Source: Pseudomonas resinovorans NBRC 106553 (lineage in GTDB: Bacteria > Pseudomonadota > Gammaproteobacteria > Pseudomonadales > Pseudomonadaceae). From it: a stretch of 64,000 nucleotides of DNA. The DNA lies in contig NC_021499.1 in assembly GCF_000412695.1 (NCBI RefSeq), positions 2,852,001 to 2,916,000 of the forward strand, written 5' to 3'. The translations under genes and the position numbers were made by a program. The notes beneath the pieces were generated by a model that was not told where the DNA came from, ran no database searches, and saw only the letters and a program-made list of their open reading frames with translations. Shown piece after piece: positions 9,358 to 17,458 of the stretch; positions within the stretch are counted from its first letter, which is position 1; each line of letters begins with the position of its first letter.

Positions 9358-10146
9358 ATGCCTGCTGTAACCCTCGCCGATGGCAACCTGAACTACCAAC
9401 TGGAAGGCCCCGCCGGCGCGCCGGTGCTGGTGTTGTCCAACTCCCTGGGCACCGACCTGCACATGTGGGACGCGCAGATCCCGGCCTTCACCCAGCACTT
9501 CCAGGTGCTGCGCTACGACACCCGTGGCCACGGCAAGTCCCTGGTCAGCGAAGGCCCCTACAGCATCGAGCAGCTGGGCGGCGACGTGCTGGCCCTGCTA
9601 GACGCCCTGGACATCCAGAAGGCGAGCTTCTGCGGCCTGTCCATGGGCGGCCTGATCGGCCAGTGGCTGGCCATCAACGCCCCTGAGCGCATCGAGCGCC
9701 TGGTGCTGTGCAACACCGCCGCCAAGATCGGCACCCCGGAAGTCTGGAACCCGCGCATCGACACCGTGCTGTCCGGCGGCGCCCAGGCCATGCGCGACCT
9801 GCGCGATGCCTCGATTTCCCGCTGGTTCACCCCGGACTTCGCCGAGGCCCAGCCGGCCAAGGTCGAGCCCATTGTCGGCATGCTGGCGCAGACCTCCCCC
9901 GAGGGCTACGCCGCCAACTGCGCCGCCGTGCGCGACGCCGACTACCGTGAACAACTGGGCGCCGTGCGTGCCCCGACCCTGGTGGTCTGCGGCAGCGGCG
10001 ACCCGGTGACCACCACCGAGCATGGCCGCTTCATGCAGGAACGCATCCAGGGTGCCGAGCTGGTGGAATTCCACGCCGCGCACCTGTCCAACGTGCAGGC
10101 CGGCGATGCCTTCAGCCAGCGCGTGCTGGATTTCCTCAAAGCCTGA
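9358..10146 (+). CDS. pcaD: 3-oxoadipate enol-lactonase
   Basis: Alpha/beta-hydrolase that opens 3-oxoadipate enol-lactone to 3-oxoadipate. It has 262 residues with a complete catalytic triad: Ser95 in GLSMGG, Asp215 in CGSGDPV and His242 in HAAHLSN. It sits between pcaB and pcaC as in other pseudomonads and is not fused to pcaC, unlike the PcaL form of some actinobacteria. Confidence 0.95.
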   Translation: MPAVTLADGNLNYQLEGPAGAPVLVLSNSLGTDLHMWDAQIPAFTQHFQVLRYDTRGHGKSLVSEGPYSIEQLGGDVLALLDALDIQKASFCGLSMGGLIGQWLAINAPERIERLVLCNTAAKIGTPEVWNPRIDTVLSGGAQAMRDLRDASISRWFTPDFAEAQPAKVEPIVGMLAQTSPEGYAANCAAVRDADYREQLGAVRAPTLVVCGSGDPVTTTEHGRFMQERIQGAELVEFHAAHLSNVQAGDAFSQRVLDFLKA

Positions 10147-10158
10147 TTCACTTCCGGG

Positions 10159-10191
10159 GGAGCGAGAGCTTTCGCGAGCAGAGCTCGCTCC
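10159..10191. repeat. small palindrome between pcaD and pcaC
   Basis: GGAGCGAG...CTCGCTCC flanks a loop with smaller self-complementary parts (AGCTTTCGCGAGCAGAGCT). It lies inside the operon in the 70-bp pcaD-pcaC gap and could modulate relative expression. Confidence 0.5.
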
Positions 10192-10216
10192 TACGGCCCC
10201 ATTCGAGGAGTTCGCA

Positions 10217-10612
10217 ATGGACGAGAAAGAACGCTACGAAGCCGGCATGCAGGTGCGCCGCGCGGTACTGGGCGACGCCCATGTGGACCGCAGCCTGCAG
10301 AACCTCACGCCGTTCAACGAAGAGTTCCAGGAAATGATCACCCGCCATGCCTGGGGTGATATCTGGACCCGCCCGGGCCTGCCCCGGCACACCCGCAGCC
10401 TGATCACCATCGCCATGCTCATCGGCATGAACCGCGAGGGCGAGCTGAAGCTCCACCTGCGCGCGGCGAAGAACAATGGCGTCACCCGCGAAGAGATCAA
10501 GGAAGTGATCATGCAGAGTGCCATCTACTGCGGTATCCCCGCGGCCAACGCGACCTTCCACCTGGCCGAGGCCGCGTGGGACGAGCTTGGGGTGGAATCG
10601 CTGCAAGACTGA
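10217..10612 (+). CDS. pcaC: 4-carboxymuconolactone decarboxylase
   Basis: Decarboxylates 4-carboxymuconolactone to 3-oxoadipate enol-lactone, the substrate of PcaD. It has 131 residues from ATG 10217, with GAGGAG 8 bp upstream; the longer open frame upstream runs through the end of pcaD in another frame and is not coding. The all-helical CMD/AhpD-like fold is indicated by TRSLITIAMLIGMNREGELK and AIYCGIPAANATFHLA. Last gene of the operon, followed by a strong terminator. Confidence 0.94.
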   Translation: MDEKERYEAGMQVRRAVLGDAHVDRSLQNLTPFNEEFQEMITRHAWGDIWTRPGLPRHTRSLITIAMLIGMNREGELKLHLRAAKNNGVTREEIKEVIMQSAIYCGIPAANATFHLAEAAWDELGVESLQD

Positions 10613-10627
10613 GCCGTAGCAAGACGA

Positions 10628-10665
10628 AACGCCGCCCGGACCACGCATCCGGGCGGCGTTTTTTA
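10628..10665 (+). terminator. rho-independent terminator of the pca operon
   Basis: AACGCCGCCCGGA / TCCGGGCGGCGTT, a 13-bp perfect stem with a 7-base loop, followed by a T tract (10659-10664). It closes the pcaIJFBDC operon. Confidence 0.9.
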
Positions 10666-10684
10666 TTGGGGGCATTGTTTTCTT

Positions 10685-10781
10685 GTAGGGGCGAATTCAT
10701 TCGCCAAGGGCGACGTAGTCGCCCCTTGATAAGACCCTGGGCAGGCCTTCGGCCTGCTTGGCGATTGAAATCGCCCCCACA
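10685..10781. repeat. REP-type extragenic palindrome pair
   Basis: GTAGGGGCGAATTCATTCGCC at one end faces GGCGATTGAAATCGCCCCCAC at the other, about 97 bp in all, with a GCAGGCCTTCGGCCTGC hairpin inside. Variant of the GTAGGAGCGAATTCATTCGCGAA family; it lies between convergent units. Confidence 0.7.
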
Positions 10782-10802
10782 GAAAGGCCAGGGCGACCCG
10801 TG

Positions 10803-11627
10803 TCAGGCATCCCACTCCGGTGCGAACTCCGGGCTGACCACACGCTTGCCCTTGGGCAGGGCGGCGATCAGGGCGCGGTCGGCGTCGTCCAGTTGCACCT
10901 TCAGGGCATCCAGGTTGGCCTGCTGGTTGGCGCGGCTGGAGGCTTTCGGGATGGCGGCCACGCCGTCCTGGTCCAGCAGCCATTTCAGCGCCACCTGGCT
11001 CGGCAGCACGCCGTGCTTGGCGGCGATCTCGCGGATCGCCGGTTGCTCGGCGGCCAGGCCACGGGCCAAGGGGGTGTAGGCGGTCAGCGCCAGGCCGTGG
11101 GCGCGGGCGTAGTCCAGCAAGTGTTGCTGGTCGAGCAGCACGTGGTACTCCACCTGGATGGCCGAGAGGGGCGCGCCCAGCTCTTCCACCACCTGGCGCA
11201 GCAGGGCCAGGGGGAAGTTGGCGACGCCGATGTTGCGCGCCTTGCCTTCCTCGCGCAGGGCGACCAGGGTCTCGATGCTGCGCCGCAGGTCCCAGTCCTT
11301 CGCCGGCCAATGGATCATGAACAGGTCCACTTGCTCCGTGCCCAGGGCGCGCAGGCTGTCCTCCAGGGATTGGCGCATGGCGGCCGGCTGCAGCTTGTCC
11401 CACCAGACCTTGGTGGTCAGGTGGATGGCCTCGCGGGGCACCTGGGTCTGGCGCAGGGCCTGGCCCACGGCGTCCTCGTTCTCGTAGGCGGGGGCGGTAT
11501 CGATATGGCGGTAACCCAGTTCCAGTGCCTGGACGACGGCAGCGGTGCATTCCTCGCCCTTCATCGGCCAGGTGCCCAGTCCCAGCTGGGGCATGTGCAG
11601 TCCGTTGGCGGTGGTCAGCGTGCGCAT
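10803..11627 (-). CDS. aldo/keto reductase
   Basis: NADPH-dependent oxidoreductase, 274 residues. The tetrad is intact: Asp43, Tyr48, Lys73 and His106 (YRHIDTAPAY, TTKVWW, MIHWPA). AAGGAG six bases before ATG 11627 fixes the start; longer in-frame extensions are not coding. It lies 14 bp downstream of the KstD-like flavoprotein gene, so they form an operon. A ketone or aldehyde made or used by the flavoprotein is a plausible substrate (inference). Confidence 0.9.
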   Translation of the reverse strand: MRTLTTANGLHMPQLGLGTWPMKGEECTAAVVQALELGYRHIDTAPAYENEDAVGQALRQTQVPREAIHLTTKVWWDKLQPAAMRQSLEDSLRALGTEQVDLFMIHWPAKDWDLRRSIETLVALREEGKARNIGVANFPLALLRQVVEELGAPLSAIQVEYHVLLDQQHLLDYARAHGLALTAYTPLARGLAAEQPAIREIAAKHGVLPSQVALKWLLDQDGVAAIPKASSRANQQANLDALKVQLDDADRALIAALPKGKRVVSPEFAPEWDA

Positions 11628-11641
11628 GGATGACTCCTTGT

Positions 11642-13360
11642 TCATTGGGGGGTGGCGCCGGCCGCGTGGCGGCCGGCGATGTAGCCGAAGGTCATGGCCG
11701 GCCCGAGGTTGATCCCGCCGGAGGGGTAGTGCCCGCCGAGGACGCTGGCCATGTCGGTACCTGCTGCATAGAGTCCGGGAATCGGCACGCCGTTCCCATC
11801 CAGCACCCGCGCCTGGCCATCGGTGCGCAGGCCGGCGAAGGTGCCGAAGCACCCGGGCTGCACTTTCACCGCATAGAAAGGCCCGTGCTCGATGGGCGCC
11901 ACGCAGGGGTTGGGGCCGCTGTGCAGGGCATCGCCGGCGCGGCGGTTGAAGGGCGTGCTGCCGCGGCCAAACTCGGGGTCCTGGCCCTGGCGCGCGTGGT
12001 GGTTGAACGCCGCCACTGTGGTGGTCAGGCCCGCCGGATCGATGCCGCAGGCCTGCGCCAGTTCCACCAGGGTCCTGCCGCGCTTGAGGTAGCCATTGCG
12101 CAGGTGCGGCCAGAGCGGCAGCGGCGCGGGACGGGCGAAGCCCAGGCCGTAGCGGCGCTGGAAACGGTGGTCGCAGATCAGCCAGGAGCAGCTTTCCTCA
12201 CCCTCGGGCAGCGCCTGGTTCATGGCGTCGACATAGTCGTAGTAGCCGCCGGCCTCGTTGACGAAGCGCTTGCCGTCCTTCAGCACGCCGATGATCCCGG
12301 GCTTGCCGCGATCGATGATGTGGGGGAAGTGGCCGACGCTGCCGTCGGGGTAGGGCACCTTGGAAACCGGGGCCCAGGCCACCGGGGAACGCAGGTCCTC
12401 GGCGACCCGGCCACCGGCGGACTCGCCCAGGCGCAGGCCGTCGCCGGAGCAGGACAGCGGGGGCAGGGCGAGGTTGTCGTGGCCGCTGGCATCGCGGGGG
12501 AACAGTGCCTTGCGCCGTGCCGGGTCATTGGGGAAGCCGCCGGCGGCCAGCACCACGGCGCGGGCGCGAATGGACAGCTCGGCGCCGCCCTGTTCCACCA
12601 CGGCGCCACGTACCCGGCCGTCTTCCAGTATCAAGCGCTTGGCCGGCGTCGATTCCATCAGTCGCACGCCCAGGTCGTTGGCGGACTTGGCCAGGCGCGC
12701 CACCAGGGCCACGCCGTTGACCAGGTGCATGGCGCGGCCGTAGCGGGCCAGGTGGTAGAGGTGGGTGGTGAAGCGCCGGGTCACATGGATGAACGCGCGC
12801 AGGGAGCGGGTCATGCCGAGGAAGGCGGCCAGGTCGGCACCGGCCATGATCGGCATGCCGATGAAGGAAGTTTCGCGCATGGTCTTGCGCAGGCGCGGCA
12901 ACAGGTCGCCGACCTCGCGGGCGTCGTAGGGCGCGGCGATCACCTGGTGCCCACCGGTGGCGGCGCCGGGGGTGTCGCCATGCATGTCCGGGATAGCGTT
13001 GCCGTCGACGAACTGCAGCGCGGTGTGCTGTTCGAAGAAACCGACCATTTCCGGGCAGGCTTCGAGGAAGGCGTCCACCAGTTCCGGGCGGAAGTGCTCG
13101 CCCAGTTCATTGCGCAGGTAGCTGCGCGGTTGCTCGAGGTCTTCCTCGATGCCGGCGCGACGTGCCAGCGGATTGCGCGGCACCCACATCCAGCCGCCGG
13201 ACCAGGCGGTGGCGCCGCCGAACACCGGTGCCTTCTCCAGGACAATCACCTTCTGCCCGTGATGGGCCGCCGTAACCGCAGCGGCGAGGCCCGCCGCGCC
13301 GGAGCCGATGACCAGCAGGTCGCATTCGAGGCTGTTTGGGGTAGGGCTTGCGGCAGGCAT
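11642..13360 (-). CDS. FAD-dependent dehydrogenase, 3-ketosteroid delta-1-dehydrogenase / fumarate-reductase-flavoprotein type (copy 1)
   Basis: A 572-residue flavoprotein. The dinucleotide-binding VIGSGAAG is at 17-24, with the ribose-binding Glu42. The C-terminal HYPSGGINLGP block places Tyr545 and Gly549 like the catalytic Tyr/Gly pair of KstD enzymes. The site where KstD has PDYY reads PDMH (122-125), as in copy 2. It shares an operon with an aldo/keto reductase. The cluster context (quinate/shikimate genes, no steroid genes) suggests desaturation of an alicyclic keto acid rather than a steroid; this is inference. A GGAAC-N3-GTTCC operator-like site lies 21 bp upstream. Confidence 0.85.
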   Translation of the reverse strand: MPAASPTPNSLECDLLVIGSGAAGLAAAVTAAHHGQKVIVLEKAPVFGGATAWSGGWMWVPRNPLARRAGIEEDLEQPRSYLRNELGEHFRPELVDAFLEACPEMVGFFEQHTALQFVDGNAIPDMHGDTPGAATGGHQVIAAPYDAREVGDLLPRLRKTMRETSFIGMPIMAGADLAAFLGMTRSLRAFIHVTRRFTTHLYHLARYGRAMHLVNGVALVARLAKSANDLGVRLMESTPAKRLILEDGRVRGAVVEQGGAELSIRARAVVLAAGGFPNDPARRKALFPRDASGHDNLALPPLSCSGDGLRLGESAGGRVAEDLRSPVAWAPVSKVPYPDGSVGHFPHIIDRGKPGIIGVLKDGKRFVNEAGGYYDYVDAMNQALPEGEESCSWLICDHRFQRRYGLGFARPAPLPLWPHLRNGYLKRGRTLVELAQACGIDPAGLTTTVAAFNHHARQGQDPEFGRGSTPFNRRAGDALHSGPNPCVAPIEHGPFYAVKVQPGCFGTFAGLRTDGQARVLDGNGVPIPGLYAAGTDMASVLGGHYPSGGINLGPAMTFGYIAGRHAAGATPQ

Positions 13361-13381
13361 TTCGGTAGATCCTTAAATAGT

Positions 13382-13394
13382 GGAACCATGTTCC
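13382..13394. promoter_or_regulatory. IclR-like operator GGAAC-CAT-GTTCC
   Basis: A perfect 5-3-5 palindrome 21 bp before the flavoprotein start. Two near copies lie before the TIM-barrel gene (16535 and 16569). The geometry resembles IclR-family boxes, and an IclR gene (15428) lies between the two promoters. Confidence 0.55.
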
Positions 13395-13480
13395 GTATTT
13401 TATGGATGGCCTTCGCAGGTACCAAGCGAAAGCGTCTGGAAATGGCCGGTCAGCGAACGGAATAGGCGCTGGCGCTAGTC

Positions 13481-13533
13481 GTAGGATGGGTAGAGCGAAG
13501 CGAAACCCATCAGCGGGGTTCGATGGGTTTCGC
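13481..13533. repeat. extragenic repeat (GTAGGATGGG family)
   Basis: GTAGGATGGGTAGAGCGAAG followed by CGAAACCCATC and an opposing GATGGGTTTCG arm. It lies between the divergent flavoprotein promoter and the porin terminator. Confidence 0.6.
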
Positions 13534-13547
13534 AATACCCGGCTCCA

Positions 13548-13574
13548 TAAAAAAGCCCGCCGAAGAGGCGGGCC
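13548..13574 (-). terminator. rho-independent terminator of the OprD porin gene
   Basis: On the minus strand GCCCGCC-TCTTC-GGCGGGC is followed by six T residues (plus-strand 13549-13554). It lies 30 bp past the porin stop. Confidence 0.85.
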
Positions 13575-13603
13575 AAAGGGGTCATTGCACGCAGACCAAA
13601 GGA

Positions 13604-14872
13604 TCAGAGGATCGACAGCGGGTAGCTGATGATCAGGCGGTTCTCGTCGAATTCGTTGTTGTTGAAGTCGCGGCGGATGCTGGAGTTGCGCCAGCGCACG
13701 TTGAGCGCCTTGAGCGCACCGCTCTGCACGGTGTAGCCCAGCTCGCTTTCCCGGACCCATTCCTTGCCGTCGGTGACCGCGCCCACTTCGGCGTCCTCGC
13801 CGCTGATGTAGCGGTTCATCAGGGTCAGGCCGGGTACGCCGAGGGCGGCGAAGTTGTAGTCGTGGCGCACCTGCCAGGACTTCTCCCGGGCGTTGTCGAA
13901 ACTGGAGTTGTAGCTGTCGTTGGCCAGGGTGCCGCCGCTGGTGCCGTTGACGCGCATCCAGGCGTCGTCGCCGCCGACGCGTTGCAGGCCGACATAGAAG
14001 GTGTGGCCGCCGTACTTGGCCGAGAGCAGGGCGGACCAGGTGTGGTTGTCCAGGTCGCCGGCCAGGGCGCTGCCGTTTTCCTTGCCGTTGAAGTAGCCGA
14101 GGTTGGCGCCCAGGGTCCAGTCGCCCACCGGCTGGCTGTGCATCACCTGCAGGTATTGTTGCTGGTAGATGTCTTCCAGCTCGGCGTACCACAGGCCCAC
14201 CAGGGTGCGCTTCTCGTTGAAGGCGTATTCGCCGCCGGCGAAGTTGAAGCGGTCGGAGGTGAAGGCCGCGCGGCCGTTCATCGACATGTCTTCCATGCTC
14301 GCGTCGTTACGCGGGCTGTTCTGGCGGAACTGGCCACCGTAGAGGGTCAGGCCGTCGATTTCCTGGGACGTCACCTGGCCGCCACGGAAGGTCTGCGGCA
14401 GGGAGCGGCCGTCGTCGGAGCGCAGGATCGGCAGCACCGGCATCCACTCGCCCACCTTCAGCTCGGTCTTGGACACACGCATCTTGCCGGCCACGCCCAG
14501 GCGGCCGAAGTCGTCGGCCGGACGGCCATCGCTGTGCACCGGCAGCAACTGGGTGCCGCGGGTGCCGCGGCCGCCGTCGAGCTTGACCGAGAGCAGGCCG
14601 AGCATGTCGACGCCGAAGCCCACCGGCCCTTCGGTGAAGCCCGAGCGGGCATCGAGGATGAAGTTCTGGGTCCACTCCTCGGCCTTGCTCTGGGGGTTGG
14701 TCGGGTTCACGAAGTTGCGGTTGATGTAGAAGTTGCGCAGGTTCAGGCCAACCGTGGCGTCTTCGACGAAACCGTGCTCGTCGGCGGCCTGCACGGGCAG
14801 GGCGGCCAGGGTGACGGCGGCGGCGAGAATGCAGGGGACGAAGCGTTGGGGCTGGCGGCGGATGGGGTTCAT
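13604..14872 (-). CDS. OprD family outer-membrane porin
   Basis: Eighteen-stranded substrate-specific channel of Pseudomonas for small acids or amino acids. It has 422 residues from ATG 14872, with a signal peptide cleaved near Ala29 (LAALPVQA). Family marks are NLRNFYINRNF near the N-terminus, KAEEWTQNF, the FTEGPVGFGVD strand, a LPQTFRGG turn and the C-terminal FDENRLIISYPL. Its place among hydroaromatic-acid genes and the shared box at 15310 suggest uptake of quinate/shikimate-type acids. A porin occupies the same relative place in P. aeruginosa pca-quiC clusters, as I recall. Confidence 0.92.
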   Translation of the reverse strand: MNPIRRQPQRFVPCILAAAVTLAALPVQAADEHGFVEDATVGLNLRNFYINRNFVNPTNPQSKAEEWTQNFILDARSGFTEGPVGFGVDMLGLLSVKLDGGRGTRGTQLLPVHSDGRPADDFGRLGVAGKMRVSKTELKVGEWMPVLPILRSDDGRSLPQTFRGGQVTSQEIDGLTLYGGQFRQNSPRNDASMEDMSMNGRAAFTSDRFNFAGGEYAFNEKRTLVGLWYAELEDIYQQQYLQVMHSQPVGDWTLGANLGYFNGKENGSALAGDLDNHTWSALLSAKYGGHTFYVGLQRVGGDDAWMRVNGTSGGTLANDSYNSSFDNAREKSWQVRHDYNFAALGVPGLTLMNRYISGEDAEVGAVTDGKEWVRESELGYTVQSGALKALNVRWRNSSIRRDFNNNEFDENRLIISYPLSIL

Positions 14873-14968
14873 GCTCGTGTTGGCCTCTTTGATTGTTGTT
14901 TTGCGGGTGCGCAGGCACCCCTTCGCGGCGAAAGCGCGATGACTGGTCAAGGGGATGGAACCGGGGTG

Positions 14969-15151
14969 TCAGCGGGTCTTGCGGCGCTCGAACAGGCGCG
15001 CGAGGCAGCGCTGCAAGCGGTCACCCAGGTGGTCGCCCAAGCGCTCGCCATGCGCCGGCTGGACCAGGGCAATGGAGGCGAAAGGAGACGCGCAATCGAA
15101 GAGCGGCCCGGGGGCGGGCGGCGAGGCAAGGGGGGTACGGGGCTGGAGCAT
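14969..15151 (-). CDS. possible small protein upstream of the porin
   Basis: A 60-codon frame (starts MLQPRTPLASPPAPGPLF, ends RLFERRKTR) on the porin strand, 96 bp before the porin start. AAAGG lies about 8 bp before its ATG, and third codon positions are strongly G/C, as in the neighbours. It has no signal peptide or recognisable domain; the C-terminal half could form a basic helix. It could be a real leader-encoded small protein or chance. Nothing else is visible in the rest of the 14873-15427 gap except the operator-like boxes at 15291-15326. Confidence 0.35.
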   Translation of the reverse strand: MLQPRTPLASPPAPGPLFDCASPFASIALVQPAHGERLGDHLGDRLQRCLARLFERRKTR

Positions 15152-15290
15152 CGTGGTCGACCTTTCTTGTATTTATGTCGGTAAACGGCGAGGCGTTGCA
15201 TGGATCGCAGGCTGGTTGCGGCAACGCCTCGCACCTGGGACCGATAGTGAAATCCGCCGGCCTGTCGTTCAATTGATCGGGAACGCTTCT

Positions 15291-15305
15291 GTTCGATCAT
15301 CGAAC
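15291..15305. promoter_or_regulatory. PcaR-like box, perfect palindrome
   Basis: GTTCGAT-C-ATCGAAC is a perfect 7-1-7 inverted repeat matching the GTTCGATAA half of the pcaI box. It lies in the divergent region between the porin (with the small frame) and the IclR gene at 15428. Confidence 0.5.
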
Positions 15306-15309
15306 GAAA

Positions 15310-15326
15310 ACTAACTATTCCGTACA
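15310..15326. promoter_or_regulatory. shared 17-bp promoter element (ACTAACTATTCCGTACA)
   Basis: One of three near-identical copies (others at 21973-21989 and 31793-31809), each beside a PcaR-like box. Here it starts 5 bp after that box and lies about 100 bp before the IclR gene. Confidence 0.55.
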
Positions 15327-15427
15327 TTATTCGTGTCGAAATCCCGGAAACCCTTGTCGCGGTTCCAGGTTTCAGAGGGTGGCGGTTGTCTTTTAGAATC
15401 GGCCCACACCCACAAGGATCCCATCCC

Positions 15428-16204
15428 ATGGCCGGCAGCCAGATCGAACGCGCCTTCAATCTCCTCGAACGCCTGACCCGCGACCCCGGCGGCGTGCCCA
15501 TGCAGACCCTGGCCGATGAGCTGGACATTCCCAAGAGCGCCACTCACCGCATGCTGGCCGAGCTGATCCGCCTCGGCTATGTGCGCCAGAACCAGGAAAA
15601 CAGCCGCTATCACCTGTCCACCCGGTTGGTGGCGATGGCCTTCCGTTACCTGGCGAGCAGCGGCGCGGATATCGTCCAGCCGATCCTCGACCGCCTGGCC
15701 CGGGAAACCGGCGAACTGGTGCGCCTGGGGGTGATCGAGGGCGACCGCCTGACCTGGATCGTCAAATCCCAGGGGGCGCGTTCCGGCTTGCGCTACGACC
15801 CGGACATGGGGCGTGACGCGCCGCTGTTCTACACCGCCTCCGGGCATGCCTGGCTGGCCAGCCTGAGCGACGCCGAGGCCTTGGGGCTGGTGGAGCGCCA
15901 GGGCGTGGGCGACCGCGCCGACTTCGGCCCCAACGCGCCGCGCTCCAATATCGAACTGCTGGAGCGCCTGCGCCTGGCCCGCGAGCGCGGCTATGCCTGG
16001 GTGGTGGAAAGTTCGGCGCTGGGCACCTCGGCCCTGGCCTGCGTGGTGCGCGACCCGCAAAGCGGTCGTGCCATCGGCGTGCTGAGCGTCGCCGGCCCCA
16101 GCGCGCGTCTGCCCGAGGAGCGCATGCACGACGTGGCGCCGCAGCTGCTGGAGGCCAGCGCGGAGCTTTCCGCGGCGAGCCAGGCGTCGGAATTCTTCGT
16201 CTGA
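15428..16204 (+). CDS. IclR family transcriptional regulator
   Basis: A 258-residue protein with an N-terminal winged helix (residues 3-60: SQIERAFNLLERL, PMQTLADELDIPKSATHRML) and the IclR effector domain (LFYTASGHAWLAS). ATG 15428 follows an AAGGAT site. It sits between the porin and the TIM-barrel/EamA unit, and the GGAAC-N3-GTTCC palindromes on either side (13382, 16535, 16569) are its likely targets. Effector unknown; a hydroaromatic acid is an inference from context. Confidence 0.9.
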   Translation: MAGSQIERAFNLLERLTRDPGGVPMQTLADELDIPKSATHRMLAELIRLGYVRQNQENSRYHLSTRLVAMAFRYLASSGADIVQPILDRLARETGELVRLGVIEGDRLTWIVKSQGARSGLRYDPDMGRDAPLFYTASGHAWLASLSDAEALGLVERQGVGDRADFGPNAPRSNIELLERLRLARERGYAWVVESSALGTSALACVVRDPQSGRAIGVLSVAGPSARLPEERMHDVAPQLLEASAELSAASQASEFFV

Positions 16205-16244
16205 TCCATCGGCGTTGATTCCCTGTCGACGCCCTCCCTTCAAG

Positions 16245-16269
16245 GGTGGATGGCGCTCTTCCATCCACC
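16245..16269. repeat. small hairpin repeat after the IclR gene
   Basis: GGTGGATGG-N7-CCATCCACC, a perfect 9-bp stem. It lies 40 bp past the IclR stop and may serve as its transcript end, though there is no T tract. Confidence 0.55.
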
Positions 16270-16334
16270 AGCGACGCTATGCCGGACCTCGGATGGTGGA
16301 CCGGTGAAGCGTGATCCACCCAGTCAGTGGCCCA

Positions 16335-16378
16335 GATGAAATCCGGGGACCATCCGGCCGCCGCTCCCGGATTTCATC
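16335..16378. repeat. extragenic palindrome (GATGAAATCCGGG family)
   Basis: GATGAAATCCGGG (16335-16347) pairs with CCCGGATTTCATC (16366-16378), a 13-bp perfect stem. A related element is at 42458-42516. Confidence 0.65.
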
Positions 16379-16403
16379 CGGGCTACGTTTCTCGACATCC
16401 CGT

Positions 16404-16498
16404 GTAGGAGCGAATTCATTCGCGAATGGCAGCGCAGCTGCCACGGCGGATTCGAGGGGCAGGCCTTCGGCCCGGTTCGCGATTGAAATCGCTCCTAC
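16404..16498. repeat. REP pair (GTAGGAGCGAATTCATTCGCGAA family)
   Basis: The forward arm GTAGGAGCGAATTCATTCGC and the inverted arm GCGATTGAAATCGCTCCTAC bracket inner hairpins (GGCAGCGCAGCTGCC, GCAGGCCTTCGGCC). It fills most of the gap before the operators at 16535. Confidence 0.75.
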
Positions 16499-16534
16499 AG
16501 GTTCATCGCGGAAAATCTCTTCTTGCGAAAATGT

Positions 16535-16581
16535 GGAACCTTGTTCTAAATATCGCTAGAACGATTGTGGAACCCGATTCC
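16535..16581. promoter_or_regulatory. tandem IclR-like operators
   Basis: GGAAC-CTT-GTTCT (16535-16547) and GGAAC-CCG-ATTCC (16569-16581), 34 bp apart, lie directly before the TIM-barrel gene. Both match the perfect site at 13382. Confidence 0.5.
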
Positions 16582-16590
16582 GAGAACAGC

Positions 16591-17406
16591 ATGACCGACC
16601 GAATTTTCTCCCTTGCCGCCTTGACCGTCCTCGAACTCTCGCCGCCGCAGATGGTGGAAGTGGCCGCGCGCACCGGTTACAGCCACGTCGGGCTGCGCCT
16701 GGTGCCGGCCACGCCGGAGGAATATCACTTCCCGCTGGTGGCCGATGCCGCCCTGCGTCGCCAGACCCTCGAGCGCCTGCGCGATACCGGGATCAAGGTG
16801 ATGGATATCGAAATCCTGCGCCTCAAGGCGGACACCCGTGTGGCCGATTTCGAGCCCATCCTGGCGGCGGGCGCGGAGTTCGGCGCCAGCGAGGTGCTGG
16901 TGGCCGGCAACGATGGCATTGAGGCGCGCCTGACCGACAACTTCGCCGCTTTCTGCGACCTGGCCGCGCCCTATGGCATTCACCCGAGCCTGGAGTTCAT
17001 GCCCTGGACCGATGCCCGCGACCTGACCCAGGCGCTGCGCATCGTCGAGAACGCCGGGCGTGATAACGGCGGGGTGCTGGTGGATGCCTTCCACTTCAAT
17101 CGTTCGGCATCCAGCCTGGAAGACCTGGCCCGGGTGGCGCCATCGCGCCTGCGCTACGCCCAGCTCTGCGATGTAGCCGGGCCGCGACCGGACGACATGG
17201 ACGAGATACTGCGCCAGGCGCGCAACGAGCGACGCTTCCCCGGTGATGGCGACTGCGACCTGGTCGGCCTGCTGCGCACGCTGCCCCACGACATCCCGCT
17301 CAGCCTGGAGATTCCCACGCGGCAGCTGATGGAGCAGGGCGTCAGCGGCGAGGAGCGCGCGCGGATGGCGATGGACAAGGCGCGCGTGCTCCTCGAGCGG
17401 ATCTGA
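16591..17406 (+). CDS. TIM-barrel protein, sugar phosphate isomerase/epimerase (xylose-isomerase-like) family
   Basis: A 271-residue AP-endonuclease-2-type TIM barrel. Likely metal ligands are the Glu of SLEFMPW, the Asp and His of VDAFHFNR, and the Glu of LSLEIPTR near the C-terminus. The family includes 3-dehydroshikimate dehydratases and inosose dehydratases, so a lyase or isomerase acting on a hydroaromatic acid is reasonable here, but the exact reaction is not shown. I preferred ATG 16591; an in-frame GTG at 16567 would run through the operator. The EamA gene follows after 52 bp holding a weak GC hairpin and six T residues. Confidence 0.8.
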   Translation: MTDRIFSLAALTVLELSPPQMVEVAARTGYSHVGLRLVPATPEEYHFPLVADAALRRQTLERLRDTGIKVMDIEILRLKADTRVADFEPILAAGAEFGASEVLVAGNDGIEARLTDNFAAFCDLAAPYGIHPSLEFMPWTDARDLTQALRIVENAGRDNGGVLVDAFHFNRSASSLEDLARVAPSRLRYAQLCDVAGPRPDDMDEILRQARNERRFPGDGDCDLVGLLRTLPHDIPLSLEIPTRQLMEQGVSGEERARMAMDKARVLLERI

Positions 17407-17458
17407 GTTCCACTTTGCGCGCGGTCGGCTGGGCCGCGTGCCTTTTTTCGAGTGACCC

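Noticed and set aside
14947..15543. A 198-codon minus-strand frame across the porin/IclR intergenic region
   Set aside because: It runs antisense into the IclR gene and over the operator boxes; only the separate 60-codon frame at 14969-15151 looks coding-like.
17407..17458. Terminator between the TIM-barrel and EamA genes
   Set aside because: CGCGG-N9-CCGCG followed by TGCC then T6 is a weak, displaced hairpin; it may only attenuate.
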